Source: an uncultured Oscillospiraceae bacterium
Lineage (GTDB): Bacteria > Bacillota > Clostridia > Oscillospirales > Oscillospiraceae
Direction of reading: 5' to 3'
NCBI GenBank assembly: GCA_947599875.1
Contig: CANQFV010000016.1
Location: 1 to 54,794, forward strand
DNA: 54,794 nucleotides
Shown: positions 27,139 to 40,396 of the stretch, in pieces
How the letters are laid out: every line of letters begins with the position of its first letter
How positions within the stretch are numbered: position 1 is the first letter of the stretch
Translations under genes and position numbers: made by a program
The notes under the pieces: model-generated
What the model saw: the letters and a program-made list of their open reading frames with translations, nothing else
Database searches by the model: none
What the model was told of the DNA's origin: nothing

Positions 27139-28806
27139 ATGGAAGGCTTCAAAAAATACACACGGCAGTACACCGTTCCCCAGGGCGACTATGGCGACTG
27201 GATGAAGAAGGATCACATCGACAAGGCGCCCACCTGGTGCAGCGTGGACCTTCGGGACGGGAACCAGGCCCTGATCATCCCCATGAGCCTGGAGGAGAAG
27301 CTGGAGTTCTTCGACCTGCTGGTGAAGATCGGCTTTAAGGAGATCGAGGTGGGCTTTCCCGCCGCCAGCGAAACGGAGTATGAGTTCTGCCGCGCCCTTA
27401 TCGAGCGGGACCTCATCCCCGACGACGTGACCATCCAGGTCCTCACCCAGTCCCGGGAACACATCATCAAGAAGACCTTTGAGGCGGTGCGCGGGGCGAA
27501 AAACGCCATCGTACACCTGTACAATTCCACCAGCGTGGCCCAGCGGGAGCAGGTTTTCAAAAAGTCCCGGCAGGAGATCATCGACATCGCCGTTTTCGGC
27601 GCCAAGCTGTGCCGGGAGTACCGGGAGAAGACACCGGGGAATTTCCGGTTTGAGTACTCCCCGGAGAGCTTCACCGGCACGGAGCCGGATTTCGCCCTGG
27701 AGATCTGCAACGCGGTGTCCGAGGTGTGGAAGCCCTCGGAGAAGGACAAGGTCATCTACAACCTGCCTGTCACCGTCTCCCACTCCATGCCCCATGTGTA
27801 CGCCAGCCAGATCGAGTACATGTGCAAGAACCTGAACTACCGGGACAACATCATCGTGTCCCTGCACCCCCACAACGACCGGGGCTGCGCCGTGGCGGAC
27901 ACAGAGATGGGCATCCTGGCCGGCGCCCAGCGGGTGGAGGGGACGCTCTTTGGCAACGGGGAGCGCACCGGTAATGTGGACATCATCACCCTGGCCCTGA
28001 ATATGTACTCCCAGGGGGTGGATCCGGAGCTTGATCTCCACGACCTGCCCGCCATCACCAAGGTCTACGAAAAGGTGACGAGGATGCGGGTCTACGAGCG
28101 GCAGCCCTACTCCGGGGCGCTGGTGTTCGCCGCCTTCTCCGGCTCCCACCAGGACGCCATCGCCAAGGGGATGCGCTGGCGGGAGGAGCATCCGGACGCG
28201 CCCTGGACGGTGCCCTATCTGCCCATCGACCCCACGGATCTGGGCCGGGTGTACGAGGCGGATGTGATCCGCATCAACTCCCAGTCCGGCAAGGGCGGCA
28301 TCGGCTACATCCTGGAGACAAAGTACAATCTGAACCTCCCCGCAAAGCTGCGGGAGACCTTCGGCTACCAGATCAAGGGCATCTCCGACCGGGAGCATCG
28401 GGAGCTTCAGCCCCAGGAGCTGTACGACTTCTTCAACGAGGAGTACGTCAACCGCAAGACCGTGATGAACGTGCCGGAGGCCCACTACGTCCAGGAACCG
28501 GACGGCATCACCGCCACCGTGACGGTGCTGTACAAGGGGGCGAAGCAGAAGGTGACGGCCTTCGGAAACGGGCGCCTGGACGCCGTGTCCAACGCCGTGA
28601 AGATGGTGGTCAATCAGCCCTACACCCTGGAGATTTACACCCAGCACGCCCTGGAGGAGGGCTCCACCAGTAAGGCCGCCAGCTATGTGGCCGTCAGGAG
28701 CGATTCCGGGGAGCTGGTCTGGGGCGTCGGCGTCAGCCGGGACATTATCGTAAGCTCTATCAAGGCCCTGGTCTCCGCCGTGAACAGGCTTTTGGAAAAG
28801 AAATAA
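27139..28806 (+). CDS. leuA: 2-isopropylmalate synthase (class II, about 555 aa)
   Basis: This is the first committed step of leucine synthesis, condensing acetyl-CoA with 2-oxoisovalerate. The barrel motifs are clear: WCSVDLRDGNQALI at the N-terminus, GFKEIEVGFPAAS, LYNSTS, and the metal-binding HPHNDRGCAVADTEMGILAGAQRVEGTLFGNGERTGN-type region with its two His residues. The C-terminal 130 residues form the regulatory domain expected for leucine feedback. The 555-residue length and sequence style match the yeast/Corynebacterium-type enzyme rather than the 510-residue E. coli type. AAAGGAAAG precedes the ATG. It is the first gene behind the leucine T-box. Confidence 0.95.
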   Translation: MEGFKKYTRQYTVPQGDYGDWMKKDHIDKAPTWCSVDLRDGNQALIIPMSLEEKLEFFDLLVKIGFKEIEVGFPAASETEYEFCRALIERDLIPDDVTIQVLTQSREHIIKKTFEAVRGAKNAIVHLYNSTSVAQREQVFKKSRQEIIDIAVFGAKLCREYREKTPGNFRFEYSPESFTGTEPDFALEICNAVSEVWKPSEKDKVIYNLPVTVSHSMPHVYASQIEYMCKNLNYRDNIIVSLHPHNDRGCAVADTEMGILAGAQRVEGTLFGNGERTGNVDIITLALNMYSQGVDPELDLHDLPAITKVYEKVTRMRVYERQPYSGALVFAAFSGSHQDAIAKGMRWREEHPDAPWTVPYLPIDPTDLGRVYEADVIRINSQSGKGGIGYILETKYNLNLPAKLRETFGYQIKGISDREHRELQPQELYDFFNEEYVNRKTVMNVPEAHYVQEPDGITATVTVLYKGAKQKVTAFGNGRLDAVSNAVKMVVNQPYTLEIYTQHALEEGSTSKAASYVAVRSDSGELVWGVGVSRDIIVSSIKALVSAVNRLLEKK

Positions 28807-28895
28807 GCCGCCGGGGACGCGGCCGGAGGGGGACCGGAATCCCCTGCGGCGCGCCGCCCCCACCGTGTAGATTACCATAGATTAGGAGAAACGCA

Positions 28896-32242
<3,347 letters not shown>

Positions 32243-32249
32243 ATAAACC

Positions 32250-32455
32250 GGCTTGAAAGGCCGCAAAGCGGCCTCAGCCTGTCGAAAAAGCCCTGCGGGC
32301 TTTTCCGACAAAGGGGAACGTGCGGGAAATTTCTCTGAATTTTGCGAAATTCAGAGAAATTTCCCTGCCGTCACGCTGCGCGCACGGCCCGGAGGGCCGT
32401 ACACTTGCGTGACAAAAGGGATTTTTTCCGACGCACATGTCGCCGGAAAAAAGTT
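32250..32455 (+). repeat. Multi-hairpin element D5 after ilvC
   Basis: The element begins 7 bases after the ilvC stop codon. A GGCCGCaaaGCGGCC hairpin is followed by H0 (TGTCGaAAAAGCCC/GGGCTTTTCCGACA), H1 (stem GGGAAATTTCTCTGAATTT with its complement), and H2 with lower stem GTCACGC/GCGTGAC, loop TGCGC...ACACTT and apical CGGCCC/GGGCCG. H3 is ATTTTTTCCG...CGGAAAAAA. The H1 and H2 stems differ from those of D2 and D3 but remain paired. Confidence 0.75.
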
Positions 32456-32474
32456 TGAACTTGAGTTTTTTGAC

Positions 32475-32648
32475 AAACTGAGGCCGCAAAGCGGCCTTTC
32501 AATGCCAGGGGGACGCGTGCGGGATATGATTTCAAATCAGAATTTGAAATCATATCCCTGCTGTCGCCCTGCGCCCATGCCCCGCGGGTACACACTGGGG
32601 CGACATAGGGGATTTTTTGCAGGGCGCATGTCCTTGCAAATAATATTG
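32475..32648 (+). repeat. Multi-hairpin element D6, tandem with D5
   Basis: The order is the same as D5: AGGCCGC/GCGGCCT, linker ending GACGCGTGC, H1 with stem GGGATATGATTTCAAAT and its exact complement, and H2 with lower stem GTCGCCC/GGGCGAC and short apical stem. H3 is ATTTTTTGCAgGG...CCtTGCAAAtaAT, here with a broken A tract. The pair D5-D6 fills nearly all of the 478-base gap between ilvC and the next gene. Confidence 0.75.
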
Positions 32649-32721
32649 GATCGATACTTTGTGATTTGAATCAGTTTGCTGTCTCAAATCACTTAAAAGG
32701 ATGCTGTGAAGGGGGAGGACA

Positions 32722-33090
32722 ATGGACAACGCGGAAAACCTGTGCCAGAGCGGCAGGCACCAAGTGGTGACCCTCTGCGGCAGCACCCGTTTTAAGGAGG
32801 ATTTTCTGAAAGCGCAGGAGGCCCTGACCCTGGCGGGCAAGCTTGTGATTTCCCTGGGCTTTTTCGAGCATGCCGAGGGCAAGACCATTACCCCTGAGAC
32901 AGAGGCCCTGCTGGCGGATATCCACCGGCAGAGGATCGACATGTCCGACTCCATTTTCGTCATCAATCGGGACGATTACATCGGCAAAAGCACCGCCTCC
33001 GAGATCGCCTACGCCAGGGCCGCGGGGAAGAGCGTGAGCTTTATGTTCCCCCACGGCGCGCAGGCGCGCACGGGGGAGGTTCAGGAATGA
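32722..33090 (+). CDS. Nucleoside 2-deoxyribosyltransferase-like protein
   Basis: This 122-residue cytoplasmic protein has the compact Rossmann-like fold signature of the NDT/RCL superfamily. It shows [17 protein letters not shown] at the N-terminus, an acidic helix [17 protein letters not shown], and [20 protein letters not shown] near the end, the usual substrate-loop serines and glutamate. Proteins of this group hydrolyse or transfer deoxyribose or act on nucleotides, but many have no assigned substrate. Its role among branched-chain genes is unclear. Its stop codon overlaps the leader of ilvD, which shows that it is in the same operon. Confidence 0.7.
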   Translation: MDNAENLCQSGRHQVVTLCGSTRFKEDFLKAQEALTLAGKLVISLGFFEHAEGKTITPETEALLADIHRQRIDMSDSIFVINRDDYIGKSTASEIAYARAAGKSVSFMFPHGAQARTGEVQE

Positions 33091-33107
33091 ATAAAGGAGA
33101 GAGTGAA

Positions 33108-34772
33108 ATGGTAAAAGACACCATTGTGAACGGCTTCGGCAACGCGTCCCACAGGTCGCTGTATTACGCCCTGGGGCTGACGGATGAGGAGCTGCAGCGG
33201 CCCCTGATCGGCATCGTCAGCAGCTACAACGAGATCGTCCCCGGCCACATGAACTTAGACAAGATCACCCAGGCCGTGAAAACCGGCGTGGCTATGGCCG
33301 GCGGCACCCCCATCGTCTTCCCGGCTATCGCCGTGTGCGACGGCATCGCGATGGGTCATGTGGGCATGAAGTACAGCCTTGTCACCCGGGATCTGATCGC
33401 CGACTCCACGGAGTGCATGGTCATGGCCCACGGCTTTGACGGCCTGGTGATGATCCCCAACTGCGACAAGAACGTCCCCGGTTTACTCATGGCCGCGGCG
33501 CGGCTCAACCTGCCCACCGTCTTTGTCTCCGGCGGCCCCATGCTGGCCGGCCGCGTGGACGGGCACAAGACAAGCCTCTCCAGTATGTTTGAGGCCGTGG
33601 GCGCCTACTCCGCCGGGAAAATCGACGAGAGCAAGCTGCGGGAATACGAGTGCAAGACCTGCCCCTCCTGCGGCTCCTGCTCCGGCATGTATACGGCCAA
33701 CTCCATGAACTGCCTCACCGAGGTGCTGGGCATGGGCCTGCGGGGCAACGGCACCATCCCCGCCCCCTACTCCGCCAGGCTCTCCCTGGCCAAGCGGGCC
33801 GGAATGCAGGTGATGGAGCTGGTGCGAAAGAACATCCGCGCCCGGGATATTATGACTAAGGCCGCTATCCGCAACGCCCTCACCGCCGATATGGCCCTGG
33901 GCTGCTCCACCAACTCCATGCTCCACCTGCCCGCCATCGCCAACGAGTGCGGGGTGGACTTTGACCTGAAGATGGCCAACGACATCAGCGCCAAGACCCC
34001 CAACCTGTGCCATCTGGCCCCCGCCGGCCCCACCTATATGGAGGATCTGAACGAGGCCGGGGGCGTCTACGCCGTGCTGAAGGAGCTTTCCAAGCGCGGG
34101 CTTATCGACACCTCCGTTATGACCTGCACCGGGAAGACCCTGGGGGAGAACATCGCGGACGCGGAGAATCTGGATCCGGAGATCATCCGGCCCATTGACA
34201 ACCCCTACTCCCAGACCGGCGGCATCGCCGTGCTGTTCGGCAATCTGGCGGAGAACGGCTGTGTGGTGAAACGCTCCGCCGTGGCCCCGGAGATGCTGGT
34301 ACATGAGGGGCCGGCCCGGGTCTTCAACAGCGAGGAGGAGGCCATCAGCGTCATCTACGCCGGCGGCATCAACCCCGGCGACGTGATCGTCATCCGGTAC
34401 GAGGGGCCTGCCGGCGGCCCCGGCATGAGGGAGATGCTCAACCCCACCTCCGCCATTGCCGGTGCGGGCCTGGACAAGACCGTGGCCCTGATCACGGACG
34501 GCCGCTTCTCCGGCGCGACCCGCGGGGCCTCCATCGGCCACATAAGCCCCGAGGCCGCCTCCGGGGGACTCATCGCCTACGTCCATGAGGGGGACACCAT
34601 CGCCATTGATATCCCGGGTCACACCATCACCCTGAAGGTCCCCGACGAGGAGATCGCCAGGCGCCGGGCCTCCGAGAAGCCCCTGGTGAAGGACAACATC
34701 ACCGGCTACTTAAAGCGCTACGCCGCGCAGGTCAGCTCCGCCGACAAGGGTGCCATCATCAACAAGCGCTGA
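33108..34772 (+). CDS. ilvD: Dihydroxy-acid dehydratase
   Basis: The enzyme dehydrates dihydroxy acids to 2-oxo acids in valine and isoleucine synthesis and carries an Fe-S cluster. The cluster and metal motifs are [38 protein letters not shown] and, later, [22 protein letters not shown]. At 554 residues the length is standard. An in-frame ATG lies 21 bases upstream, but AAAGGAGAGAG sits between the two, so the downstream ATG is used. Confidence 0.95.
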   Translation: MVKDTIVNGFGNASHRSLYYALGLTDEELQRPLIGIVSSYNEIVPGHMNLDKITQAVKTGVAMAGGTPIVFPAIAVCDGIAMGHVGMKYSLVTRDLIADSTECMVMAHGFDGLVMIPNCDKNVPGLLMAAARLNLPTVFVSGGPMLAGRVDGHKTSLSSMFEAVGAYSAGKIDESKLREYECKTCPSCGSCSGMYTANSMNCLTEVLGMGLRGNGTIPAPYSARLSLAKRAGMQVMELVRKNIRARDIMTKAAIRNALTADMALGCSTNSMLHLPAIANECGVDFDLKMANDISAKTPNLCHLAPAGPTYMEDLNEAGGVYAVLKELSKRGLIDTSVMTCTGKTLGENIADAENLDPEIIRPIDNPYSQTGGIAVLFGNLAENGCVVKRSAVAPEMLVHEGPARVFNSEEEAISVIYAGGINPGDVIVIRYEGPAGGPGMREMLNPTSAIAGAGLDKTVALITDGRFSGATRGASIGHISPEAASGGLIAYVHEGDTIAIDIPGHTITLKVPDEEIARRRASEKPLVKDNITGYLKRYAAQVSSADKGAIINKR

Positions 34773-34794
34773 CACGGGTAAACGCTAAAGAAAA

Positions 34795-34915
34795 GCTTGA
34801 AAAAAACGCAAATTCAGATATTTTTGCCGCACGTTCCCCTATGGGGAAAGGCTTCAGCCTTTTCCCATAGGTCGTTTCCCCTTGGCAGGAAAAGGACGAA
34901 GCCGTTTTTTCGCCA
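34795..34915. repeat. Partial D-type hairpin segment before leuC
   Basis: A strong palindrome (CCTATGGGGAAAGGC with its complement) is flanked by GCCGCACGTTCCCC, the reverse complement of the GGGGAACGTGCGG linker of D2 and D5. The rest of the element is degenerate. It occupies most of the gap between ilvD and leuC. Confidence 0.5.
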
Positions 34916-34938
34916 GACTGAGAAAGGATGTGACACCT

Positions 34939-36204
34939 ATGCCCATGACCATGTCCCAGAAGATCCTGGCCGCACACGCCGGGGTCGAGTCCGTGGAGGC
35001 GGGACAGCTGATTTTGTGCAGTCTTGACCGGATCCACGGCAACGATATCACCTCCCCGGTGGCCATCCGGGAATTTAAAAAGATGGGGTTTGACAAGGTG
35101 GCAAACCCCGAAAATGTGACGCTCATTATGGATCACTTTGTGCCCAACAAGGACATCAAGGCCGCCCAGCAGTGCAAGTGCTGCCGGGATTTTGCCGGGG
35201 AGCAGTCCCTGGAGAGCTTTTACGATGTGGGCCGCATGGGCATCGAACACGCCCTGATCCCGGAGGAGGGGCTGGTGGTCACGGGGGACGTGGCTATCGG
35301 CGCGGACTCCCACACCTGCACCTACGGCGCCCTGGGGGCCTTCTCCACGGGCGTGGGGTCCACGGATATGGCCTTCGGCATGGCCACGGGAAAGGCCTGG
35401 TTCAAGGTGCCCTCCGCCCTGAAATTCGTCCTCACGGGACAGCTGCCGCCCTACGTCTCCGGCAAGGATCTGATCCTGCACATCATCGGCATGATCGGCG
35501 TGGACGGCGCACGGTATAAGTCAATGGAATTTACCGGCCCCGGGGCCGGGAGCCTGAGTATGCCTGACCGGCTCACCGTGTGCAATATGGCTATCGAGGC
35601 GGGGGCCAAAAACGGCATCTTTGAGGTGGACGACGTGACCCTGGCCTACGAGAGGGATCACGCAAAGCGCGCCCTCCGCGTCTTCAAGGCCGACGAGGAC
35701 GCCGCATATGACGAGACGTATACCATCGACCTCTCCGCGCTGCGGCCCACCGTGGCCTTCCCCCACCTGCCCGAGAACACCCGGACTGTGGAGGAGGCGG
35801 GGAACATCCCCATCGACCAGGTGGTCATCGGCTCCTGCACAAACGGCCTGTTCAAGGACATGGAGGAGGCCGCCGGCATTTTACGCGGCCGGAAGGTGGC
35901 CAAGAACGTGCGGGCCATCATTATCCCCGCCACGCAGGACATCTACCTTCAGTGCCTGGAGGCGGGATTCATCCGGGACTTCATCGAGGCCGGATGCGTT
36001 GTCTCCACCCCCACCTGCGGGCCGTGCCTGGGCGGGTACATGGGGATCCTGGCCGAGGGGGAGCGGTGCGTCTCCACCACCAACCGGAACTTTGTGGGGC
36101 GCATGGGACATGTGGACAGTGAGGTCTATCTGGCCTCCCCCGCCACAGCCGCCGCCAGCGCCGTGATGGGCAGGATCGCGTCAGCCCAGGAGGTAATGAA
36201 ATGA
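34939..36204 (+). CDS. leuC: 3-isopropylmalate dehydratase, large subunit
   Basis: This aconitase-superfamily subunit isomerises 2- to 3-isopropylmalate together with LeuD. Cluster ligands lie in [18 protein letters not shown] and in [13 protein letters not shown]; the substrate loop is [23 protein letters not shown]. The 421-residue length fits the shorter LeuC subfamily found in Clostridia and archaea. An in-frame frame extends 57 bases upstream, but AAAGGATG before the chosen ATG and the repeat-derived sequence above it argue for this start. The stop overlaps the leuD start (ATGA). Confidence 0.94.
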   Translation: MPMTMSQKILAAHAGVESVEAGQLILCSLDRIHGNDITSPVAIREFKKMGFDKVANPENVTLIMDHFVPNKDIKAAQQCKCCRDFAGEQSLESFYDVGRMGIEHALIPEEGLVVTGDVAIGADSHTCTYGALGAFSTGVGSTDMAFGMATGKAWFKVPSALKFVLTGQLPPYVSGKDLILHIIGMIGVDGARYKSMEFTGPGAGSLSMPDRLTVCNMAIEAGAKNGIFEVDDVTLAYERDHAKRALRVFKADEDAAYDETYTIDLSALRPTVAFPHLPENTRTVEEAGNIPIDQVVIGSCTNGLFKDMEEAAGILRGRKVAKNVRAIIIPATQDIYLQCLEAGFIRDFIEAGCVVSTPTCGPCLGGYMGILAEGERCVSTTNRNFVGRMGHVDSEVYLASPATAAASAVMGRIASAQEVMK

Positions 36205-36695
36205 AATGTACCGGTAAAGTTGTGAAATACGGCGACAATGTGGATACGGACGTGATCATCCCGGCCCGGTATCTGAACACCAGCGACCCCGGGGAGCTGG
36301 CCGCCCACTGCATGGAGGACATCGACAAGTCCTTCCACGACAGGATAAAGCCCGGCGACATCATGGTGGGCGGGGAGAACTTCGGCTGCGGCTCCTCCCG
36401 GGAGCATGCGCCCATCGCCATTAAAAACAGCGGCATCTCCCTGGTGATCGCCAAGAGCTTCGCCAGGATCTTCTACCGCAACGCCATCAACATCGGCCTT
36501 GCCATTGTGGAGTGCCCGGAGGCCGCCCAGGCCATCGAGGAGGGACATGAGGTCAGTGCCGATCTGGACGCCGGGGTCATCACGGATCTCGACACGGGGG
36601 AGAGCTTTAAGACCGAGCCATTCCCGGAGTTCATCCAGAATATCATTTCCGCCGGGGGACTGGTGGAGGCGGCCAAGACCGGGATCATCGGGTGA
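36201..36695 (+). CDS. leuD: 3-isopropylmalate dehydratase, small subunit
   Basis: This is the swivel domain partner of LeuC. It shows [18 protein letters not shown] at the N-terminus and [19 protein letters not shown], the conserved substrate-binding loop. At 164 residues it is the short type that pairs with the 420-residue LeuC. The 4-base overlap with leuC indicates translational coupling. Confidence 0.95.
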   Translation: MKCTGKVVKYGDNVDTDVIIPARYLNTSDPGELAAHCMEDIDKSFHDRIKPGDIMVGGENFGCGSSREHAPIAIKNSGISLVIAKSFARIFYRNAINIGLAIVECPEAAQAIEEGHEVSADLDAGVITDLDTGESFKTEPFPEFIQNIISAGGLVEAAKTGIIG

Positions 36696-36791
36696 TTTGA
36701 CCCATACATCTTTGAATAAGGCTTCTTATGAAGCTGTGCGGGCCGCCGCCCAGGTTGGCCCATTAAACCTCTGACATTTAAGGTGATCGAC

Positions 36792-37868
36792 ATGACATAC
36801 AATATCGCCCTTCTCCGGGGCGACGGCATCGGCCCGGAGATCGTGGACAGCGCCGTCCGGGTGCTGGAGGCCGTGGGAGAAAAGTACGGCCACACCTTCC
36901 GCTTCACCCCCTACCTCATCGGCGGGGCGGCCATTGACGCCACAGGCGCCCCCCTGCCCCAGAAGACGGTGGACGGGTGCCTCAACTCCGACAGCGTGCT
37001 TCTGGGTGCGGTGGGCGGCCCCAAGTGGGACACCCTGCCCGGGAATTTAAGGCCGGAGAAGGCGCTTTTGGGCATCCGGGCGGCCCTGGGGCTGTTTACC
37101 AACCTGCGGCCGGCCAGGCTCTATCCGGCCCTCAGCGGGGACTGCCCCCTGCGGCCCGACCTGGTGAAGAACGGCTTTGACATTATGATCGTCCGGGAGC
37201 TTACCGGCGGCATCTACTTCGGCGACCGGGGGTACCGGGAGGGGAAGTACGGCCAGGAGGCCTACGACACCGAGTGCTACTCCCGCTTTGAGATCGAGCG
37301 CATAGCCCGGGTGGCCTTCGAGACGGCCAAAAAGCGCCGGGGGAAGGTCAGCTCCATCGACAAGGCCAACGTCCTGGAGACCTCGCGCCTGTGGCGGAAG
37401 ACCGTCCACGAGATCGGGGAGCGCGACTACCCGGAGGTGGAGCTTCAGGACGTGCTGGTGGACAACGCCGCCATGCAGCTGGTGAAGAATCCCGCCCAGT
37501 TTGACGTGATCGTCACCAGCAACATGTTCGGTGACATCCTCTCCGATGAGGCCAGCCAGATCACCGGCTCCATCGGGATGCTGCCCTCCGCGTCCTTGAA
37601 CGAGACTACCCGGGGCATGTATGAGCCTATCCACGGCTCCGCTCCGGATATCGCGGGGCTTGGAATCGCCAACCCCATCGCCACCATCCTGTCCGCCGCC
37701 ATGATGCTGCGCTACTCCTTCGACCTGGCGGCGGAGGCGGACGACATCGAGGCGGCGGTTGACCGGTGCCTCAACGACGGCTTGCGCACCGCCGACATCG
37801 TGGGTGCCTCCGGGCGGACGCCCCTGAGGACCCAGGCCATGACCGACGCCGTCATCGAGAGGCTGTGA
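36792..37868 (+). CDS. leuB: 3-isopropylmalate dehydrogenase
   Basis: The enzyme oxidatively decarboxylates 3-isopropylmalate to 2-oxoisocaproate with NAD. Motifs are [19 protein letters not shown], the substrate-binding [48 protein letters not shown] and the NAD-binding [18 protein letters not shown]. The ATG was chosen over a GTG 9 bases earlier because AAGGTGATC matches the ribosomal RNA at the right distance. The length of 358 residues is normal. The next gene starts one base after its stop codon. Confidence 0.95.
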   Translation: MTYNIALLRGDGIGPEIVDSAVRVLEAVGEKYGHTFRFTPYLIGGAAIDATGAPLPQKTVDGCLNSDSVLLGAVGGPKWDTLPGNLRPEKALLGIRAALGLFTNLRPARLYPALSGDCPLRPDLVKNGFDIMIVRELTGGIYFGDRGYREGKYGQEAYDTECYSRFEIERIARVAFETAKKRRGKVSSIDKANVLETSRLWRKTVHEIGERDYPEVELQDVLVDNAAMQLVKNPAQFDVIVTSNMFGDILSDEASQITGSIGMLPSASLNETTRGMYEPIHGSAPDIAGLGIANPIATILSAAMMLRYSFDLAAEADDIEAAVDRCLNDGLRTADIVGASGRTPLRTQAMTDAVIERL

Positions 37869-37869
37869 G

Positions 37870-39069
37870 ATGCTGACGGACAGAGAAAACGCCGCCAACA
37901 GCCTGGCCTCCATCGTGGTCTTCCGGCAGGTGAAGGACGCGCCGGTGCTGCGCTCCCTCCGGGAATTTCTGGACTGCCGGGGGAGTATGGCCCAGATGCT
38001 GGACAGGTACGCCGCCTTTGTGGCGGAGGTGTACGAAAACGGCTACGACCTGGGGCGGTATCTTCTGGACGCCGCCGCCGAGGATGAGAACGAGTATGTG
38101 CGTCTGCGCGCCCACGGCTCCCCTGTGCCCCCGGCCCTCTCCCAGGCGGTGAGGGGGGAGCTTGCCATTTTCCAGGAGCTGTCCCGGCTCACGCCGGAGG
38201 CTTTGCGGGGGATGATGGGCTATACGGGCTTCCTCCCCGGGTTCGAGACAACGGTGACGGACTTTGCCGGGGAATTTGAAAAGCGGATGGAGCGCGTGGG
38301 TGTCACGGGGCTTGGCCCCTACGCCCGCCACGTCATGTTCCGCGTGGTGGAGGGGGAGATCCGCCCCGTCCACACGCCGGATCAGACGAGCGTTGACGAC
38401 CTTGTGGGCTACGAGCTTCAGAGGGGGCAGCTTTTGGACAACACCAGGGCCCTGCTCCAGGGGCTTCCCGCGGCCAACGCCCTGCTCATCGGGGACGCCG
38501 GGACAGGCAAGTCCAGCTCCGTCAAGGCGGTGACAAATCTCTTGGCGCCGCAGGGCCTGCGGCTCATCGAGGTGCCCAAGGCGGAGCTGCGCCACATCCC
38601 CGCCATCATGGAGCATCTGCGGGACAACCCCCTGAAGTTCATCCTGTTCATCGACGACCTGAGCTTTGAGAAGAACGACGACACCTTCAGCGCCATGAAG
38701 GCGATTTTAGAGGGATCCGTCAGCGTCAAGGCGGCCAACACGGTGATCTACGCCACGTCAAACCGGCGCCACCTGGTGAAGGAGTCCATGTCCGACCGGG
38801 ACGGGGACGACATCCACATAAACGACACCATCCAGGACACCGTGGCCCTCAGCGACCGCTTCGGACTCACCATCCTGTTCACAAAGCCGCCAAGGCAGCT
38901 GTATTTGCAGATCGTCCACGAGCTGTGCAGGAAAAAAGGCATACCCGAGACGGCGGATATGGACACCCGCGCCTGTGCCTTTGCCCTGCGCAGAGGGGGC
39001 ATGACGCCCCGGGCGGCGGAGCAGTTCACGGACAGCATCCTGTCCGGCGGCCTGTCGGAAAAGTCCTGA
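37870..39069 (+). CDS. DUF815-family AAA+ ATPase
   Basis: This 399-residue protein has a P-loop GDAGTGKSSSVKA (about residues 208-216) and a Walker B FILFIDDLSFEKND (about 256-265), with the sensor-like ATSNRRHLVKESMSDRDGDD. These are characteristic of the DUF815 family, AAA+ proteins of unknown function. The N-terminal 190 residues are helical and specific to the family. It lies tight against leuB and ahead of ilvA, yet has no known role in amino acid synthesis. The last residues (GGLSEKS) are encoded within a D-type hairpin, so its end has been shaped by the repeat. Confidence 0.85.
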   Translation: MLTDRENAANSLASIVVFRQVKDAPVLRSLREFLDCRGSMAQMLDRYAAFVAEVYENGYDLGRYLLDAAAEDENEYVRLRAHGSPVPPALSQAVRGELAIFQELSRLTPEALRGMMGYTGFLPGFETTVTDFAGEFEKRMERVGVTGLGPYARHVMFRVVEGEIRPVHTPDQTSVDDLVGYELQRGQLLDNTRALLQGLPAANALLIGDAGTGKSSSVKAVTNLLAPQGLRLIEVPKAELRHIPAIMEHLRDNPLKFILFIDDLSFEKNDDTFSAMKAILEGSVSVKAANTVIYATSNRRHLVKESMSDRDGDDIHINDTIQDTVALSDRFGLTILFTKPPRQLYLQIVHELCRKKGIPETADMDTRACAFALRRGGMTPRAAEQFTDSILSGGLSEKS

Positions 39070-39130
39070 CGGGCTTTCCCCGGCAGGGGCTTTTCCCGGC
39101 GCGCATCCTGCCGGAGAAAAGCCTTCATTT
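39053..39130 (+). repeat. Degenerate D-type hairpins over the end of the DUF815 gene
   Basis: CTGTCGGAAAAGTCC begins inside the coding sequence and pairs with GGGCTTTCCCCGGCAG, resembling H0 of D2. A following hairpin GCTTTTCCCGGC...GCCGGAGAAAAGC with CGCAT in the loop resembles H3. H1 and H2 are missing. Confidence 0.5.
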
Positions 39131-39183
39131 GAGTTTTTACAAGTTCCCGGACGGCACATGTCCGGGTCATTGGAGGAAGAAAC

Positions 39184-40383
39184 GTGTTAACACTTGACAA
39201 GATCTACCATGCCCGGTACGTTCTGAAAGAGGTCATCCGGGATACGGACGTGATTTACGCGCCCCACATCAACCAGGACGCCCAGATCTATCTGAAAACC
39301 GAGAATCTCCAGATCACCGGCTCCTTCAAGGTGCGGGGGGCGTACTACAAGATCAGCCAGCTCTCCGACGAGGAGAAGGCCAGGGGCGTTATCGCCTGCT
39401 CCGCGGGCAACCATGCCCAGGGGGTGGCCCTGGCCGCCCAGAAGGCCGGCATCCCCGCGGTGATCTGTCTGCCTGACGGCGCGCCCATCTCCAAGGTGGA
39501 GGCCACAAAGAGCTACGGCGCCCAGGTGGTGCTGGTGGAGGGCGTGTATGACGACGCCTACGAGAAGGCCCTGAGCCTCCGGGACGAGAAGGGCTACACC
39601 TTCATCCACCCATTTGACGACGAGCTGGTCATCGAGGGGCAGGGCACCATCGGCCTGGAGCTGATGGAGCAGATCCCGGATATGGACGCGGTCATCGTCC
39701 CTGTGGGGGGCGGCGGCCTGATCTCCGGCGTGGCCTTCGCCATCAAGGCCCTGAACCCGGAGGTGAAGGTCTACGGCGTCCAGGCCGCGGGGGCGCCCAG
39801 CATGGCCGAGTCCCTCCGCCGGAAGGAGATCGTCCACCTTCCATCCGTCTCCACCATCGCCGACGGCATCGCGGTGAAGACCCCGGGGGAGAACACCTTC
39901 GCCCTGACGAGCCAGTATGTGGACGGCGTGGTGACGGTGACGGACGACGAGATCGCCGCCGCCATCCTGGCGCTGATGGAGCAGCAGAAGCTGGTGGCCG
40001 AGGGGGCCGGGGCCAGCGCCGTGGCCGCCGCCATGTTCAATAAGGTGCCGGTGAAGGGGAAAAAGGTGGTGTGCCTCCTCTCCGGCGGCAATGTGGATGT
40101 GAACATCCTGTCCCGGGTCATCGACCGCGGACTCCTCATGTCCGGACGCCGGTGCCAGCTCACCATAGAGCTTGTGGATAAGCCGGGCCAGCTGGAGAAG
40201 GTGGCCGGCTGTATCGCCCGGGAGGGCGGGAACGTGGTCTCCGTCCACTACGAACACGCCAATGAGGGTTCCGACATCAACGGCTGCTACCTGAGGCTGG
40301 AGCTGGAGACCAGGAACTTTGAGCATATCAAAGCCATACGGGAGAGCCTGAAAGCCCAGAGCTTCAAGCTCATCGACGAATAA
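39184..40383 (+). CDS. ilvA: Threonine ammonia-lyase (threonine dehydratase)
   Basis: This PLP enzyme converts threonine to 2-oxobutyrate, the entry to isoleucine. The cofactor lysine is Lys49 in GSFKVRGA; SAGNHAQGVA and the glycine-rich phosphate loop PVGGGGLISG follow. A single ACT domain occupies the C-terminus from about residue 325 (CQLTIELVDKPGQLEKVAGCIA), giving the 400-residue form common in Firmicutes. The start is GTG with TTGGAGGAAG upstream. Its position in a leucine-controlled operon fits a biosynthetic role. Confidence 0.94.
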   Translation: MLTLDKIYHARYVLKEVIRDTDVIYAPHINQDAQIYLKTENLQITGSFKVRGAYYKISQLSDEEKARGVIACSAGNHAQGVALAAQKAGIPAVICLPDGAPISKVEATKSYGAQVVLVEGVYDDAYEKALSLRDEKGYTFIHPFDDELVIEGQGTIGLELMEQIPDMDAVIVPVGGGGLISGVAFAIKALNPEVKVYGVQAAGAPSMAESLRRKEIVHLPSVSTIADGIAVKTPGENTFALTSQYVDGVVTVTDDEIAAAILALMEQQKLVAEGAGASAVAAAMFNKVPVKGKKVVCLLSGGNVDVNILSRVIDRGLLMSGRRCQLTIELVDKPGQLEKVAGCIAREGGNVVSVHYEHANEGSDINGCYLRLELETRNFEHIKAIRESLKAQSFKLIDE

Positions 40384-40396
40384 GGAGGATATTTCC

